Below, in pieces: positions 20,299-31,173 of a DNA stretch of 64,000 bases. The stretch spans positions 62,001 to 126,000 of the forward strand of contig CANJLC010000002.1 of assembly GCA_947475445.1 (NCBI GenBank). The letters run 5' to 3'. The notes beneath the pieces are model-generated. The model was not told the origin of the DNA and searched no databases. It saw only the letters and a list, made by a program, of their open reading frames with translations. Within the stretch, counting starts at the first letter, position 1, and each line of letters starts with the position of its first letter. The DNA is from Alphaproteobacteria bacterium. Lineage in GTDB: Bacteria; Pseudomonadota; Alphaproteobacteria; Micropepsales; Micropepsaceae. The translations under genes and the position numbers were made by a program.

Positions 20299-20991
20299 AT
20301 GGAACGCGGATTGAAACTGGCCTTTGGACTGCTCGGCGCGATGCTGCCGATGCTGGCCGCCTGTACCCCGTCCACGCCGGAGACCGAATTGTCCTGGGGC
20401 GTCAATGACCGCTCCAGATCCGTGGCGTCGCGTCCCGCCAAAACCACCGCCCGCACCGCCCGGACCTATACCTATGTCGGCCCCGGCGAGAATTACGCCG
20501 TGCCCGCGCCCAAGCCGCGCCCCCAATATGTCGCCCAGCCCGCGCCGCGCCCGGCTTACCGCCCCGCCAGCTACCAGCCCTCCACCAGCTATACCGGTTC
20601 GGCCTCCGGCACTTTTGCCTGGCCGGCCAACGGCAAGGTGATCGCCGGTTTCGGTTCCACCGCCAGCGGCGAGCGCAATGACGGCATCAATATCGCCGTG
20701 CCTTTGGGCGCGCCGATCCGCGCTTCCGCCAGCGGCACCGTCACTTACTCCGGCAACGAGCTGAAGAATTACGGCAACCTGCTCCTGATCAAGCATGACA
20801 GCGGCTATGTCACCGCCTATGCCCATGCCGACCAGCTGCTGGTCAAGCGCGGCGATTTCGTCAGCAAGGGCCAGGTGATCGGCTATGCCGGCCACACCGG
20901 CGATGTCGCCACGCCGCAGCTGCATTTCGAAATCCGCCACGACACCACGCCGCTGAATCCGAACTCCCTGCTGGCGTCGCGCAGCTCTTAA
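20299..20991 (+). CDS. Degenerate LytM/M23 lipoprotein (NlpD-like)
   Basis: The 230-residue protein has a lipoprotein signal with lipobox LAAC (Cys22). A Pro/Tyr/Arg-rich linker (about 40-105) and a C-terminal M23/LytM domain (about 108-228) follow. The zinc ligands look lost: the first motif reads RNDGINIAVP without His, and the last reads PQLHFEIR with one of the two usual His missing. Such degenerate LytM factors switch on cell-wall amidases at the septum rather than cutting peptidoglycan themselves. No LysM domain is recognisable, unlike classical NlpD. Its position after surE fits nlpD. It overlaps the convergent DUF815 gene by four bases. Confidence 0.85.
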   Translation: MERGLKLAFGLLGAMLPMLAACTPSTPETELSWGVNDRSRSVASRPAKTTARTARTYTYVGPGENYAVPAPKPRPQYVAQPAPRPAYRPASYQPSTSYTGSASGTFAWPANGKVIAGFGSTASGERNDGINIAVPLGAPIRASASGTVTYSGNELKNYGNLLLIKHDSGYVTAYAHADQLLVKRGDFVSKGQVIGYAGHTGDVATPQLHFEIRHDTTPLNPNSLLASRSS

Positions 20992-21869
20992 ATCTTCTTC
21001 CCCAGCTCGCCCGCCAGGGCTTGAATAAACTGCCACGCCACGCGGCCTGAGCGGTTGCCGCGGGTGATGGACCATTCCAGCGCCTTGGCGCGCAAATCCT
21101 CTGCCTTGATCTTCAGCCCGTAATGGCCGGCATAGCCCGTGACCATCGCCAGGTACTCGTCCTGGCCGCAATTGTGGAACCCCAGCCACAAGCCGAAACG
21201 GTCTGACAGCGAAACCTTTTCCTCCACCGCTTCGCCCGGATTGATGGCGGTGCCGCGTTCATTGTCCATGATATCGCGCGGCATCAGATGCCGCCGGTTG
21301 GAGGTGGCATAGAACAGCACATTGCCGGGCCGCCCCTCGATGCCGCCTTCCAGCGCCGCCTTCAGCGACTTGTAGCTGGTGTCGTCCTTGTCGAAGGAAA
21401 GATCGTCGCAATACAGCAGGAACCGTCGCTTGCTGGCGCGCAAAATTCGCAGCAGCTGGGGCAGGGTGGAAATATCCTCGCGGTGGACTTCCACCAGCAC
21501 CAGCTTCGCTGCGCCCTTGGCCTTTGCATTGATCTGCGCATGCACCGCCTTGACCAGCGAGCTCTTGCCCATGCCGCGCGCCCCCCACAGCAGGGCGTTG
21601 TTGGCCGGCAGGCCGCCCGCAAAACGCTGGGTGTTGGCGATCAGGGTATCGCGCTGGCTCTCGATGGCCTTGAGCAGCACCAGGTCGATTGCAGCGACAT
21701 GGGGCACGGCCACCAGCCCGCCCAGAAGCGGCTCCCAGACAAAAGCATCGCCGCTGGACGGCACGGCGGCATCTGTGGACGCGGGCGCCAGTCTTTCCAG
21801 CGCCTTTGCGATGCGCGCCAGAAGCGCTGTTTCACCGGCCAAAGCGCTCTTTTTTGCAGGTTTTTTCAT
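20988..21869 (-). CDS. DUF815 family AAA ATPase
   Basis: This 293-residue predicted ATPase has Walker A WGARGMGKSSLVKA near residue 98 and an acidic Walker B-like strand in RFLLYCDDLSFDKDD. It also has the family block NVLFYATSNRRHLMPRDIMDNE and an arginine-rich sensor region SITRGNRSGRVAWQFI. DUF815 proteins are widespread in alphaproteobacteria just before yajC; their cellular task is not established. The N-terminus is Lys-rich (MKKPAKKSA). The ORF track runs to 23864, antisense to secD; ATG 21869 is the sensible start. It is divergent from yajC. Confidence 0.88.
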   Translation of the reverse strand: MKKPAKKSALAGETALLARIAKALERLAPASTDAAVPSSGDAFVWEPLLGGLVAVPHVAAIDLVLLKAIESQRDTLIANTQRFAGGLPANNALLWGARGMGKSSLVKAVHAQINAKAKGAAKLVLVEVHREDISTLPQLLRILRASKRRFLLYCDDLSFDKDDTSYKSLKAALEGGIEGRPGNVLFYATSNRRHLMPRDIMDNERGTAINPGEAVEEKVSLSDRFGLWLGFHNCGQDEYLAMVTGYAGHYGLKIKAEDLRAKALEWSITRGNRSGRVAWQFIQALAGELGKKI

Positions 21870-21892
21870 CCTAAGCCCTTGTTTTGACACGG

Positions 21893-21920
21893 TTGCAAAC
21901 CAGTCCGCCGCCGCTATAGT
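21893..21920 (+). promoter_or_regulatory. Putative yajC-secD promoter
   Basis: TTGCAA, a 16-base spacer and TATAGT followed by CCCGGGG, ending 28 bases before the yajC ATG. A TTGACA nine bases further up is too far from this -10 to pair with it. Confidence 0.5.
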
Positions 21921-21948
21921 CCCGGGGCTTTTTGAGGCCCAAGCCCAT

Positions 21949-22242
21949 ATGGACATGTCCACTATTAACACGATCGCGCCGCTCGTTATCATCATGGCGA
22001 TCATGTATTTTTTGCTGATCCGGCCGCAGCAGCAGGTGCAGAAGAAGCTGCGCGAAAAGATCAACGCCGTGCGCCGCGGCGACATCGTGGTGACGGCCGG
22101 CGGCATTGTCGGCAAGGTGGCCAGGTCCCCGGCGGCGGAAGACCAGGAAGTTCTGGTCGAGATCGCCGACAATGTGCAGGTCAAGATCCTGAAATCCACG
22201 CTCAGCGATGTGCGTCCCAAGGCCGAGCCGGATAACAGCTGA
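21949..22242 (+). CDS. yajC: Preprotein translocase accessory subunit YajC
   Basis: YajC is a small inner-membrane protein associated with the SecDF complex. The 97-residue protein has one N-terminal transmembrane helix (about 8-22, IAPLVIIMAIMYFLLIRPQ) followed by the family signature RPQQQVQKKLREK and a small beta domain (GDIVVTAGGIVGKV). The ORF track runs further upstream, antisense to DUF815; ATG 21949 fits the helix and follows the promoter. The stop overlaps the secD ATG by one base. Confidence 0.95.
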   Translation: MDMSTINTIAPLVIIMAIMYFLLIRPQQQVQKKLREKINAVRRGDIVVTAGGIVGKVARSPAAEDQEVLVEIADNVQVKILKSTLSDVRPKAEPDNS

Positions 22243-23849
22243 TGCTGCAAGTTTCGCTGTTCACGCGCATTTCGGTGGCGCTGGTGGTGCTGGTGGGGCT
22301 GCTGATCGCCCTGCCCAACGCCTTGTCCCAGAAGACCCTGGACCGTTTGCCCGCCTGGCTGCCCCATTCCACGGTCAGCCTGGGCCTGGATTTGCAGGGC
22401 GGTTCCTATTTGTTGCTGGAAGTGGATCTGCCGCAGGTCCAGAAGGACAAGGCCCAGGCGCTGGTCGGCGATATCCGCGGCGCCTTCCGCAAGGTGCGCA
22501 TTCCCTATACCGGCCTGACCGCCAAGGATGACAGCCTGCAGGTGCGCGTCACCGATGCATCGCGCGTGGCCGAAGCCCGCAAGCTGATTGACGGCCTCAA
22601 TCCCACCCTCACCAACGCCGTGCTGGGCGTGGGCTCCAAGGCCTACGACGTCAGCCAGCCGGGCGACGGCGTCTTCGCCCTGAAGATGACGGAGCCTTTC
22701 AAGGCCCAGACCCAGCAGCAGGTGCTGGAACAGTCCATCGAAGTGGTTCGCCGCCGCATCGACGAGATGGGCACCCGCGAGCCGACCATTGAACGCCAGG
22801 GCGATGCCCGCATCCTGGTCCAGGTGCCGGGCCTGCAGGACCCGCAGCAGCTGAAGAACCTCCTGGGCAAGACCGCCAAGATGACCTTCCAGCTGGTGGA
22901 CGAAACCGCCGATCCCAATTCCACCGTCATCTCGCCGGAAGACGAAGCGCTGCCGCAGGTGAGCGACGATCCCAACGTCAAGGGACCGATGATCATCGTG
23001 CAGCGCCGCGTCATGGTGTCGGGCGACCGGCTGACCGATGCCGGCACCAGCTTCGACCAGCAGACCGGCGCGCCGGTGGTGACCTTCCGCTTCGACACGG
23101 TGGGCGCGCGCCAGTTCGGCGACGTCACCAAGGCCAACGTCAATCACCGCTTCGCCATCATCCTGGACAAGCAGGTGATCAGCGCCCCCGTCATCATCAA
23201 TCCCATCCTGGGCGGCACCGGCCAGATCACCGGCAGCTACACCACCAAGACCGCCAACGACTTCGCCATCCTGCTGCGCGCCGGCGCCTTGCCCGCGCCG
23301 CTCAAGGTGATCGAGGAACGCACCGTCGGCGCCGAACTGGGCGCGGATTCGATCAAGGCCGGTCAATATTCCGCCGTGGGCGGCCTTATCGCCGTCGCCC
23401 TGTTCATGATCCTGCGCTACGGCCTGTTCGGGCTTTTCGCCAATGTCGCGCTGACCCTGAACGTCATATTGCTGCTGGCGGTGCTGACCCTGTTCGGCGC
23501 CACCCTGACCTTGCCGGGCATCGCCGGCATCGTGCTGACCATGGGCATGGCGGTGGACGCCAACGTGCTGATCTATGAGCGCATCCGGGAAGAGCAGCGC
23601 AATGGCCGCTCCATCCTGGCCTCCATCGACACCGGTTTTCGCCGGGCCATGGCGACCATCATTGACGCCAACATGACCCATCTGATCGCCTCGCTGATCC
23701 TGTTCCAGCTGGGCTCGGGGCCGGTGAAGGGCTTCGCTGTCGCCCTGGGGGTGGGCATCATCACCTCCTTCTTCACCTCGGTGATGGTGACTAGGCTGAT
23801 CGTGATCACCTGGCTCAACACCGCGCGGCCCCGGAAACTGGCGATTTAG
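22242..23849 (+). CDS. secD: Protein translocase subunit SecD
   Basis: SecD uses the proton gradient to pull secreted proteins out of the SecYEG channel on the periplasmic side. The 535-residue protein has an N-terminal helix, the motif SLGLDLQGGSYLLLEVD near residue 45 and the large periplasmic domain. A C-terminal block of about five helices carries GMAVDANVLIYERIREE near residue 430. It is SecD only, with no fused SecF domain. secF, which normally follows, is not in the window. Co-translated with yajC. Confidence 0.97.
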   Translation: MLQVSLFTRISVALVVLVGLLIALPNALSQKTLDRLPAWLPHSTVSLGLDLQGGSYLLLEVDLPQVQKDKAQALVGDIRGAFRKVRIPYTGLTAKDDSLQVRVTDASRVAEARKLIDGLNPTLTNAVLGVGSKAYDVSQPGDGVFALKMTEPFKAQTQQQVLEQSIEVVRRRIDEMGTREPTIERQGDARILVQVPGLQDPQQLKNLLGKTAKMTFQLVDETADPNSTVISPEDEALPQVSDDPNVKGPMIIVQRRVMVSGDRLTDAGTSFDQQTGAPVVTFRFDTVGARQFGDVTKANVNHRFAIILDKQVISAPVIINPILGGTGQITGSYTTKTANDFAILLRAGALPAPLKVIEERTVGAELGADSIKAGQYSAVGGLIAVALFMILRYGLFGLFANVALTLNVILLLAVLTLFGATLTLPGIAGIVLTMGMAVDANVLIYERIREEQRNGRSILASIDTGFRRAMATIIDANMTHLIASLILFQLGSGPVKGFAVALGVGIITSFFTSVMVTRLIVITWLNTARPRKLAI

Positions 23850-23885
23850 GCCGCAAAACCCCATAATTTTAGGGCCTTACCCGGC

Positions 23886-23914
23886 TCGAAAAGCGCTGCG
23901 GGAAGCCGTATAAA
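23886..23914 (+). promoter_or_regulatory. Putative promoter for the PuuD-like gene
   Basis: TCGAAA, 17 bases, TATAAA, located 35 bases before the ATG at 23949. It suggests this gene is expressed apart from secD. Confidence 0.4.
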
Positions 23915-23948
23915 TTGCGCCGGACTCAATAATGGGGAGGGCAGCCGA

Positions 23949-24572
23949 ATGGCGTTTCTGGGAAATCTTCGCAATGTGGTGATCGCAAGCTTCGTGCTGG
24001 CGATCCTGCTTGTCGGTGTCTATTGCAGCCTGCAGGGCTTTGACGGCCCCACCTTTGAATTGTTCACGCTGCGCCTCCTGCACATCACCGCCGGCGTGAT
24101 GTGGATCGGCCTGCTGTGGTATTTCAATTTCGTCCAGATCCCCACCATGCCCAAGGTGCCCGCCGAGCTTAAGGGCGGCGTCACCGGCTATATCGCCCCT
24201 GCCGCCCTGTTCTGGTTCCGCTGGGCCGCGATGGTCACCATCGTGCTGGGCATCTTCCTGGCGTTCCGCAGCAACTATTTGATCGAAGCCTATACGCTGG
24301 ACTTCAGCCAGGGCCTGGAAGGCTGGCCGGTGGTGCCGCAGTTCCTGTCCATCGGCATCGGCATGTGGCTGGGCACCATCATGTGGTTCAATGTCTGGTT
24401 CGTGATCTGGCCCAACCAGCAAAAGGCCCTGAACATCGCGGGCAAATACCCCTCGCTGACCCCTGAGGAAAAGGCCGCGGCGGCCAAGACCGCCACCATG
24501 TTCAGCCGCATCAACACGCTGCTGTCGGTTCCCATGCTGTTCGCGATGGTTTCGGCCTCGCACCTTTACTAG
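23949..24572 (+). CDS. PuuD/DUF989-like polytopic membrane protein
   Basis: The 207-residue protein has about five hydrophobic helices. It matches the pattern of the membrane domain of PuuD-type urate hydroxylases: LLHITAGVMWIGLLWYFNFVQ near residue 44, GTIMWFNVWFVIWPNQQKAL near 140, and a closing RINTLLSVPMLFAMVSASH. Full PuuD proteins continue into a C-terminal cytochrome c domain, which is missing here, and no purine-catabolism gene lies nearby. His residues in helices could bind heme, but urate oxidation is not demonstrated by the sequence. A GGGGAGGG purine tract precedes the ATG and a terminator follows. Confidence 0.75.
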   Translation: MAFLGNLRNVVIASFVLAILLVGVYCSLQGFDGPTFELFTLRLLHITAGVMWIGLLWYFNFVQIPTMPKVPAELKGGVTGYIAPAALFWFRWAAMVTIVLGIFLAFRSNYLIEAYTLDFSQGLEGWPVVPQFLSIGIGMWLGTIMWFNVWFVIWPNQQKALNIAGKYPSLTPEEKAAAAKTATMFSRINTLLSVPMLFAMVSASHLY

Positions 24573-24597
24573 CGCCTGCGAAGAATGTTTAGAAAAG

Positions 24598-24632
24598 GCC
24601 GTCCGTAACCAACGGGCGGCTTTTTCGTTTTT
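24598..24632 (+). terminator. Intrinsic terminator before the NDUFAF6-like gene
   Basis: GCCGTCCGT and ACGGGCGGC form a 9-base stem (one G-U pair) with loop AACCA, followed by TTTTTCGTTTTT. The T-run ends only three bases before the next start codon. Confidence 0.85.
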
Positions 24633-24635
24633 AGT

Positions 24636-25436
24636 ATGATGGACGCAGCCCTCGCATCCCGCCTTGCCGCTTCGGTGCGCGCCGCCGATCCCGACCGCTA
24701 TTTCGCCTCGCTGTTCGCGCCGGCCCCGGCGCGGCCCTACCTGATGGCGCTCTATGCCTTCAACCATGAGCTGGCGCGGGTGGCCGAAACCGTGCGCGAG
24801 CCCATGCTGGGGGCGATCAAGCTGGAATGGTGGCGCGAGACGGTGGAAGCCGCCCACAAGGGCAACCCCCGCATGCTGGACGTGGCGCTGGGGCTGGCGG
24901 CTTTGTTCCAATCCACTCCGCTGGCCCTCGCCGATTTTGAAAGCGTGATCGCGGCGCGCGCCTTTGACGCCAGCCCCGAACGTTTTGCCGATCTGGCGGC
25001 GCTGGAAGCCCATGTCGATGCCACCGGCGGCGGCATCATGCGGCTGGCCTGCAAGATTTTGGGCGGCGATCCGGGGATCGCGCGCGAACCCGCCTTGGCC
25101 TATGGCCTCACCGGATTGCTGCGCTCGCTCGGGTTTCACAATGCGCGGCACAAGCTCTACATGCCGGTGGATTTGCTGGCGGCGGTGGGGCTGGCGCCGG
25201 ACGCGTTTTTCGATCTGCACCATGACCAGCGCTTGGACGCCGTGGCGCACCAGGTGGCGCTGCGCGCCCGCGATCATTTCCTGGCCTCGCGCAATGGGCC
25301 CAGGCCGGGCGCCGCCCTGGCCGCCATTCTCCCCGCCGCCATCGTGCCGGTTTACCTGCGCTGCCTGGGAAAGAACGTCGCCGTGCATCGCCGCCAAATG
25401 GCGCTGCTGGCCGCCGCGATGAAGAAGCGGCTCTAG
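24636..25436 (+). CDS. Squalene/phytoene synthase-fold protein, NDUFAF6-like
   Basis: The 266-residue all-helical protein has the trans-isoprenyl-diphosphate synthase fold: RYFASLFAPAPARPYLMALYAFNHELARVAETV and KLEWWRETVEAA. The Asp-rich metal motif at YAF is replaced by NHELARV, and the second expected DxxxD is also absent. It therefore probably does not make squalene or phytoene. This pattern fits the NDUFAF6 (complex I assembly factor) branch. ATG 24636 is the ORF start (ATGATG), with no Shine-Dalgarno because a terminator directly precedes it. It abuts the convergent trmFO. Confidence 0.8.
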   Translation: MMDAALASRLAASVRAADPDRYFASLFAPAPARPYLMALYAFNHELARVAETVREPMLGAIKLEWWRETVEAAHKGNPRMLDVALGLAALFQSTPLALADFESVIAARAFDASPERFADLAALEAHVDATGGGIMRLACKILGGDPGIAREPALAYGLTGLLRSLGFHNARHKLYMPVDLLAAVGLAPDAFFDLHHDQRLDAVAHQVALRARDHFLASRNGPRPGAALAAILPAAIVPVYLRCLGKNVAVHRRQMALLAAAMKKRL

Positions 25437-26786
25437 TTATTCCGCCGCAACTTTTTCACCAAGCCACGCGGTCAAATCTTCAATCGCCCGCAGCGACATG
25501 GCCTGCTTGCGGTCCTTGCCCTTGATCTTCTTTTTGCCTTCCATGATCGGCGGGAACAGGCCGAAATTCACATTCATGGGCTGGAAGGTTTTCTCATCCG
25601 CGCCGCCGGTGATGTGGCCCAAGAGCGCGCCGAAGGCCGTGGTGACCGGCGGCGGCGACAGCGTTACGCCTTTCGCCTCTGCCGCAGCGAAGCGCCCGGC
25701 CAAGAGGCCGATGGCGGCGCTTTCGACATAGCCTTCCACGCCGGTGATCTGTCCCGCAAAGCGCAAATGCGGCTGCGACTTCAGGCGCAGCTGATTGTCG
25801 AGCAGGCGCGGCGAATTGATGAAAGTGTTGCGGTGCAATCCGCCCAGCCGCGCGAACTCGGCATTCTCAAGCCCCGGAATGGTGCGGAAGATTTCCACCT
25901 GCGCCCCATGCTTCAATTTCGTCTGGAAGCCCACCATGTTCCAAAGCGTGCCCAGCTTGTTGTCCTGGCGCAGCTGCACCACGGCATAGGGCCGCGCCGT
26001 GGTGCGCGGGTCCTGCAATCCCACCGGCTTCATGGGGCCAAAGCTGAGTGTCTCCACGCCGCGCTCCGCCATCACTTCGATGGGCAGGCAAGCTTCGAAA
26101 TAGGGCGTGGATTTTTCCCATTCCTTGAAATCGGTTTTGTCCCCCGCCAGCAGGGCGGCGACGAAGGCCCGGTACTGGGCCTCGTCCATCGGCAGGTTGA
26201 TGTAATCGGCCACCCCGCCGCCCGGGCCTTCCTTGTCGTAGCGCGACTGGAACCAGGCCACGTCGAAATTGATGCTGTCGCGGTGGACGATGGGGGCGAT
26301 GGCGTCGAAAAAGGCCAGGTGATCCTGCCCCGCGGCGTCGGCGATGCTTTTCCCCAGCGCCTCGGAAGTCAGCGGCCCGGTGGCGATGATGGTGAGGCCG
26401 GAGGAGGGCAGGGCCGACACTTCCGTCCGGTCAATGGTGACATTGGGATGGGCCTCAAGCGCCTGCGTCACGGCAGCGGAAAAGCCGTGCCGGTCCACCG
26501 CCAGCGCCCCGCCCGCCGGCAGCTTGTGGGCATCGGCGGCGCGCATGATCAGCGAGCCGGCCCGGCGCATTTCCTCATGCAGCAGGCCCACGGCATTGTT
26601 CTGCCAGTCGTCGGAGCGGAAGGAGTTTGAGCAAACCAGCTCGGCCAGGGCGTCGGTCTGGTGGGCAAATGTGGCGCGATTGGGGCGCATCTCGTGCAGC
26701 ACCACCGCCAGGCCCGACTCAGCCGCCTGCCAGGCCGCTTCCGAACCGGCCAAACCGCCGCCGACGATGTGAAGTTTTTCCGCCAT
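25437..26786 (-). CDS. trmFO: tRNA (uracil-54-C5) methyltransferase, folate-dependent (TrmFO)
   Basis: TrmFO makes ribothymidine at position 54 of tRNA using methylene-THF and FAD, in place of SAM-dependent TrmA. The 449-residue protein begins with the FAD-binding motif [19 protein letters not shown]. It carries the catalytic-Cys block [12 protein letters not shown] near residue 50 and the typical C-terminal [22 protein letters not shown] and NFGLFPP motifs. The ORF track adds 19 residues; ATG 26786 places the Rossmann motif at the normal distance. Confidence 0.97.
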   Translation of the reverse strand: MAEKLHIVGGGLAGSEAAWQAAESGLAVVLHEMRPNRATFAHQTDALAELVCSNSFRSDDWQNNAVGLLHEEMRRAGSLIMRAADAHKLPAGGALAVDRHGFSAAVTQALEAHPNVTIDRTEVSALPSSGLTIIATGPLTSEALGKSIADAAGQDHLAFFDAIAPIVHRDSINFDVAWFQSRYDKEGPGGGVADYINLPMDEAQYRAFVAALLAGDKTDFKEWEKSTPYFEACLPIEVMAERGVETLSFGPMKPVGLQDPRTTARPYAVVQLRQDNKLGTLWNMVGFQTKLKHGAQVEIFRTIPGLENAEFARLGGLHRNTFINSPRLLDNQLRLKSQPHLRFAGQITGVEGYVESAAIGLLAGRFAAAEAKGVTLSPPPVTTAFGALLGHITGGADEKTFQPMNVNFGLFPPIMEGKKKIKGKDRKQAMSLRAIEDLTAWLGEKVAAE

Positions 26787-26873
26787 GCGGTGTTCTAGCA
26801 CCCCCGGGAGGCGGCGAAAGCGCGATAATTCTGCATCATTCACAAAAACGCTTTTGAAAGGGGCCCCGTGCTA

Positions 26874-26903
26874 ATGACAGATGCGCCGGTCGCCGCCTAT
26901 ATA
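26874..26903 (+). promoter_or_regulatory. Putative promoter for the 81-residue membrane protein
   Basis: ATGACA, 18 bases, TATATA followed by GGTCCGG. The ATG lies 37 bases after the -10, preceded by an AAAAGAG purine tract. Confidence 0.45.
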
Positions 26904-26940
26904 GGTCCGGCAGTACAATTCCTGTTCAAAAGAGAAAAAA

Positions 26941-27186
26941 ATGGCTGAGGAAAAGGGTTCCAATCTGATGCGGCTGGCTATTGGCGCCGGCATCCTGGCT
27001 GCGGGCGCTGTCGCCCTGGCCGTATTCGTGCCCAAAAGCCGCTGGCAGAAGATCGGCGCCCCCATCAAGACGGCAGGCCTGCCGCTAATCGCCGCCGTCA
27101 CCGCCTGGGCCACCGGCATGTGGGCCGACATGACCGCCCCGACCCCGCCGGCCTTTGACGACATGCGCCCCTTCGACGAATTCTGA
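26941..27186 (+). CDS. Small membrane protein, unknown
   Basis: The 81-residue protein has a likely membrane helix (about 10-31, MRLAIGAGILAAGAVALAVFV) and a second hydrophobic stretch (about 44-62). An acidic, Pro/Phe-rich tail ends FDDMRPFDEF. A purine-rich AAAAGAGAAAAAA lies just before the ATG and a plausible promoter upstream. I do not recognise a family. The last codons and stop are duplicated in the following 17 bases. Confidence 0.65.
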   Translation: MAEEKGSNLMRLAIGAGILAAGAVALAVFVPKSRWQKIGAPIKTAGLPLIAAVTAWATGMWADMTAPTPPAFDDMRPFDEF

Positions 27187-27204
27187 AGTTTGACGAATTC
27201 TGAA
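27175..27204 (+). repeat. 17-base tandem duplication at the 3' end of the small membrane protein gene
   Basis: GACGAATTCTGAA occurs at 27175 and again at 27192. The first copy includes the stop codon. The second lies in the intergenic gap. Confidence 0.7.
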
Positions 27205-27250
27205 AATTTCAGGCTTGCGGTCCCGCACCCGTCGGGCGCATGAGGGGGCG

Positions 27251-28102
27251 ATGAAGAAAGTCCCCATCCTCGCCACTGTCCGGGCCGCCTGGAGCTTCGT
27301 CTATACCCATCTGGGCGCCATTATCGGCCTGGTCTGGGTTCCCGTCGTGGTGATGACGGTCACCGGCTTTTTCGTGGAAAGCCGCTATTACGCCGCCGTC
27401 GCCGACAGCCTGGCCTCGGGCAATGTCGTCACCCAGGGTCCCGCCCTGCTGGGCATCTTCGTCTATTTCATCGCCGTGCTGCTGCTCTATTCCGCCATGT
27501 ATGTGCCGGTGGTGCAGCTGGCCCAGGGCCAGCGCAAGGACGGCGCGCTGCTGCATTTCGCTTTCGGCCCGCCGGAATGGCGGCTGTTCCGCGCCCTGCT
27601 GGGGCTGTTTGCCTTCCTGCTGGTCCCCGTCATGCTCAGCGGCGTGCTGGCCTCGTTGCCCCAGTTGGCGAAAATGCAGGAATTGCTGAGCGTGCTGCTG
27701 GTGCTGGTCTTCATGGGCATCGCCTATGCGGGCCTGCGCTTCGTGGTGCTGCTGCCCGCCATCGCCGTCAGCGAGGAAGGCCCGGCCTTGCCGCGCGCCT
27801 GGAAATTGTCGGCGGGAAATTTCTGGCGGTTGCTGGCCATCCTGCTTTTGACGGTGGCGCCGCTGCTTCTGTGCGACGGCATCGCGGGCGTGGTGCTGAT
27901 GGGGGCGCAGGCGATGGCGCCGGGCCTGGACCAGACCCCGGCGATGCAGGCGGCAAGGCTGCAGGCGGTGGCGGGCAACATGCCCATCGCCAAGGGCATT
28001 GAATTCTTCATCGCGCCGCTCTTGACCGGCCTGGTCGCCTCGATCAGCGCCAGCGTCTATGCCGTGGTCAAGGACACAGGGCGCGTCAATATCTCGGTGT
28101 AG
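27251..28102 (+). CDS. Polytopic inner-membrane protein, unknown
   Basis: This 283-residue protein has about six hydrophobic helices (near residues 16-38, 65-88, 112-135, 143-170, 190-215 and 255-275). It resembles the general pattern of uncharacterised membrane proteins with repeated APRAWKLSAGNFWRL-like amphipathic joints before a helix, as in glycerophosphodiesterase-type membrane domains. That comparison is weak. ATG 27251 follows a GAGGGGGCG purine tract. It is convergent with uvrA, which begins at the next base. Confidence 0.75.
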   Translation: MKKVPILATVRAAWSFVYTHLGAIIGLVWVPVVVMTVTGFFVESRYYAAVADSLASGNVVTQGPALLGIFVYFIAVLLLYSAMYVPVVQLAQGQRKDGALLHFAFGPPEWRLFRALLGLFAFLLVPVMLSGVLASLPQLAKMQELLSVLLVLVFMGIAYAGLRFVVLLPAIAVSEEGPALPRAWKLSAGNFWRLLAILLLTVAPLLLCDGIAGVVLMGAQAMAPGLDQTPAMQAARLQAVAGNMPIAKGIEFFIAPLLTGLVASISASVYAVVKDTGRVNISV

Positions 28103-30982
<2,880 letters not shown>

Positions 30983-31066
30983 GGGGACAGACGCATGTGG
31001 TGTTGGAACCCGTATTACGCAAGGCGTGTGAGGCCTGTATGCCCACAGCCTCACATTAGTTGGGGA

Positions 31067-31095
31067 TTGACTCGAATCCGGGGAGAACATAATAG
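31067..31095 (+). promoter_or_regulatory. Putative ssb promoter
   Basis: TTGACT, exactly 17 bases, TAATAG. The -10 lies inside the LexA box, so repressor binding would block it. On the other strand TATTAT in the same box may serve as the uvrA -10. Confidence 0.6.
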
Positions 31096-31099
31096 GAAC
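31085..31099. promoter_or_regulatory. LexA (SOS) box between uvrA and ssb
   Basis: GAACATAATAGGAAC is a perfect match to the alphaproteobacterial LexA site GAAC-N7-GAAC (reverse of GTTC-N7-GTTC). It lies between two genes that are classic SOS members. It is 103 bases from the uvrA start and 75 from the ssb start. Confidence 0.85.
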
Positions 31100-31173
31100 G
31101 AACCCCCAAACGCAATGCGCGGGGCAGGGCAGGCGGCTAGGGTGCCGCCCAGACACGAGAAGGACTTCAGGCC

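Noticed and set aside
22242-23849. SecD as a frameshifted SecDF fusion
   Set aside because: The SecD reading frame is complete and the bases after its stop contain no SecF-like sequence in any frame.
21870-23864. Upstream extension of the DUF815 ORF
   Set aside because: It is antisense to secD and yajC. The DUF815 protein starts at MKKPAKK.
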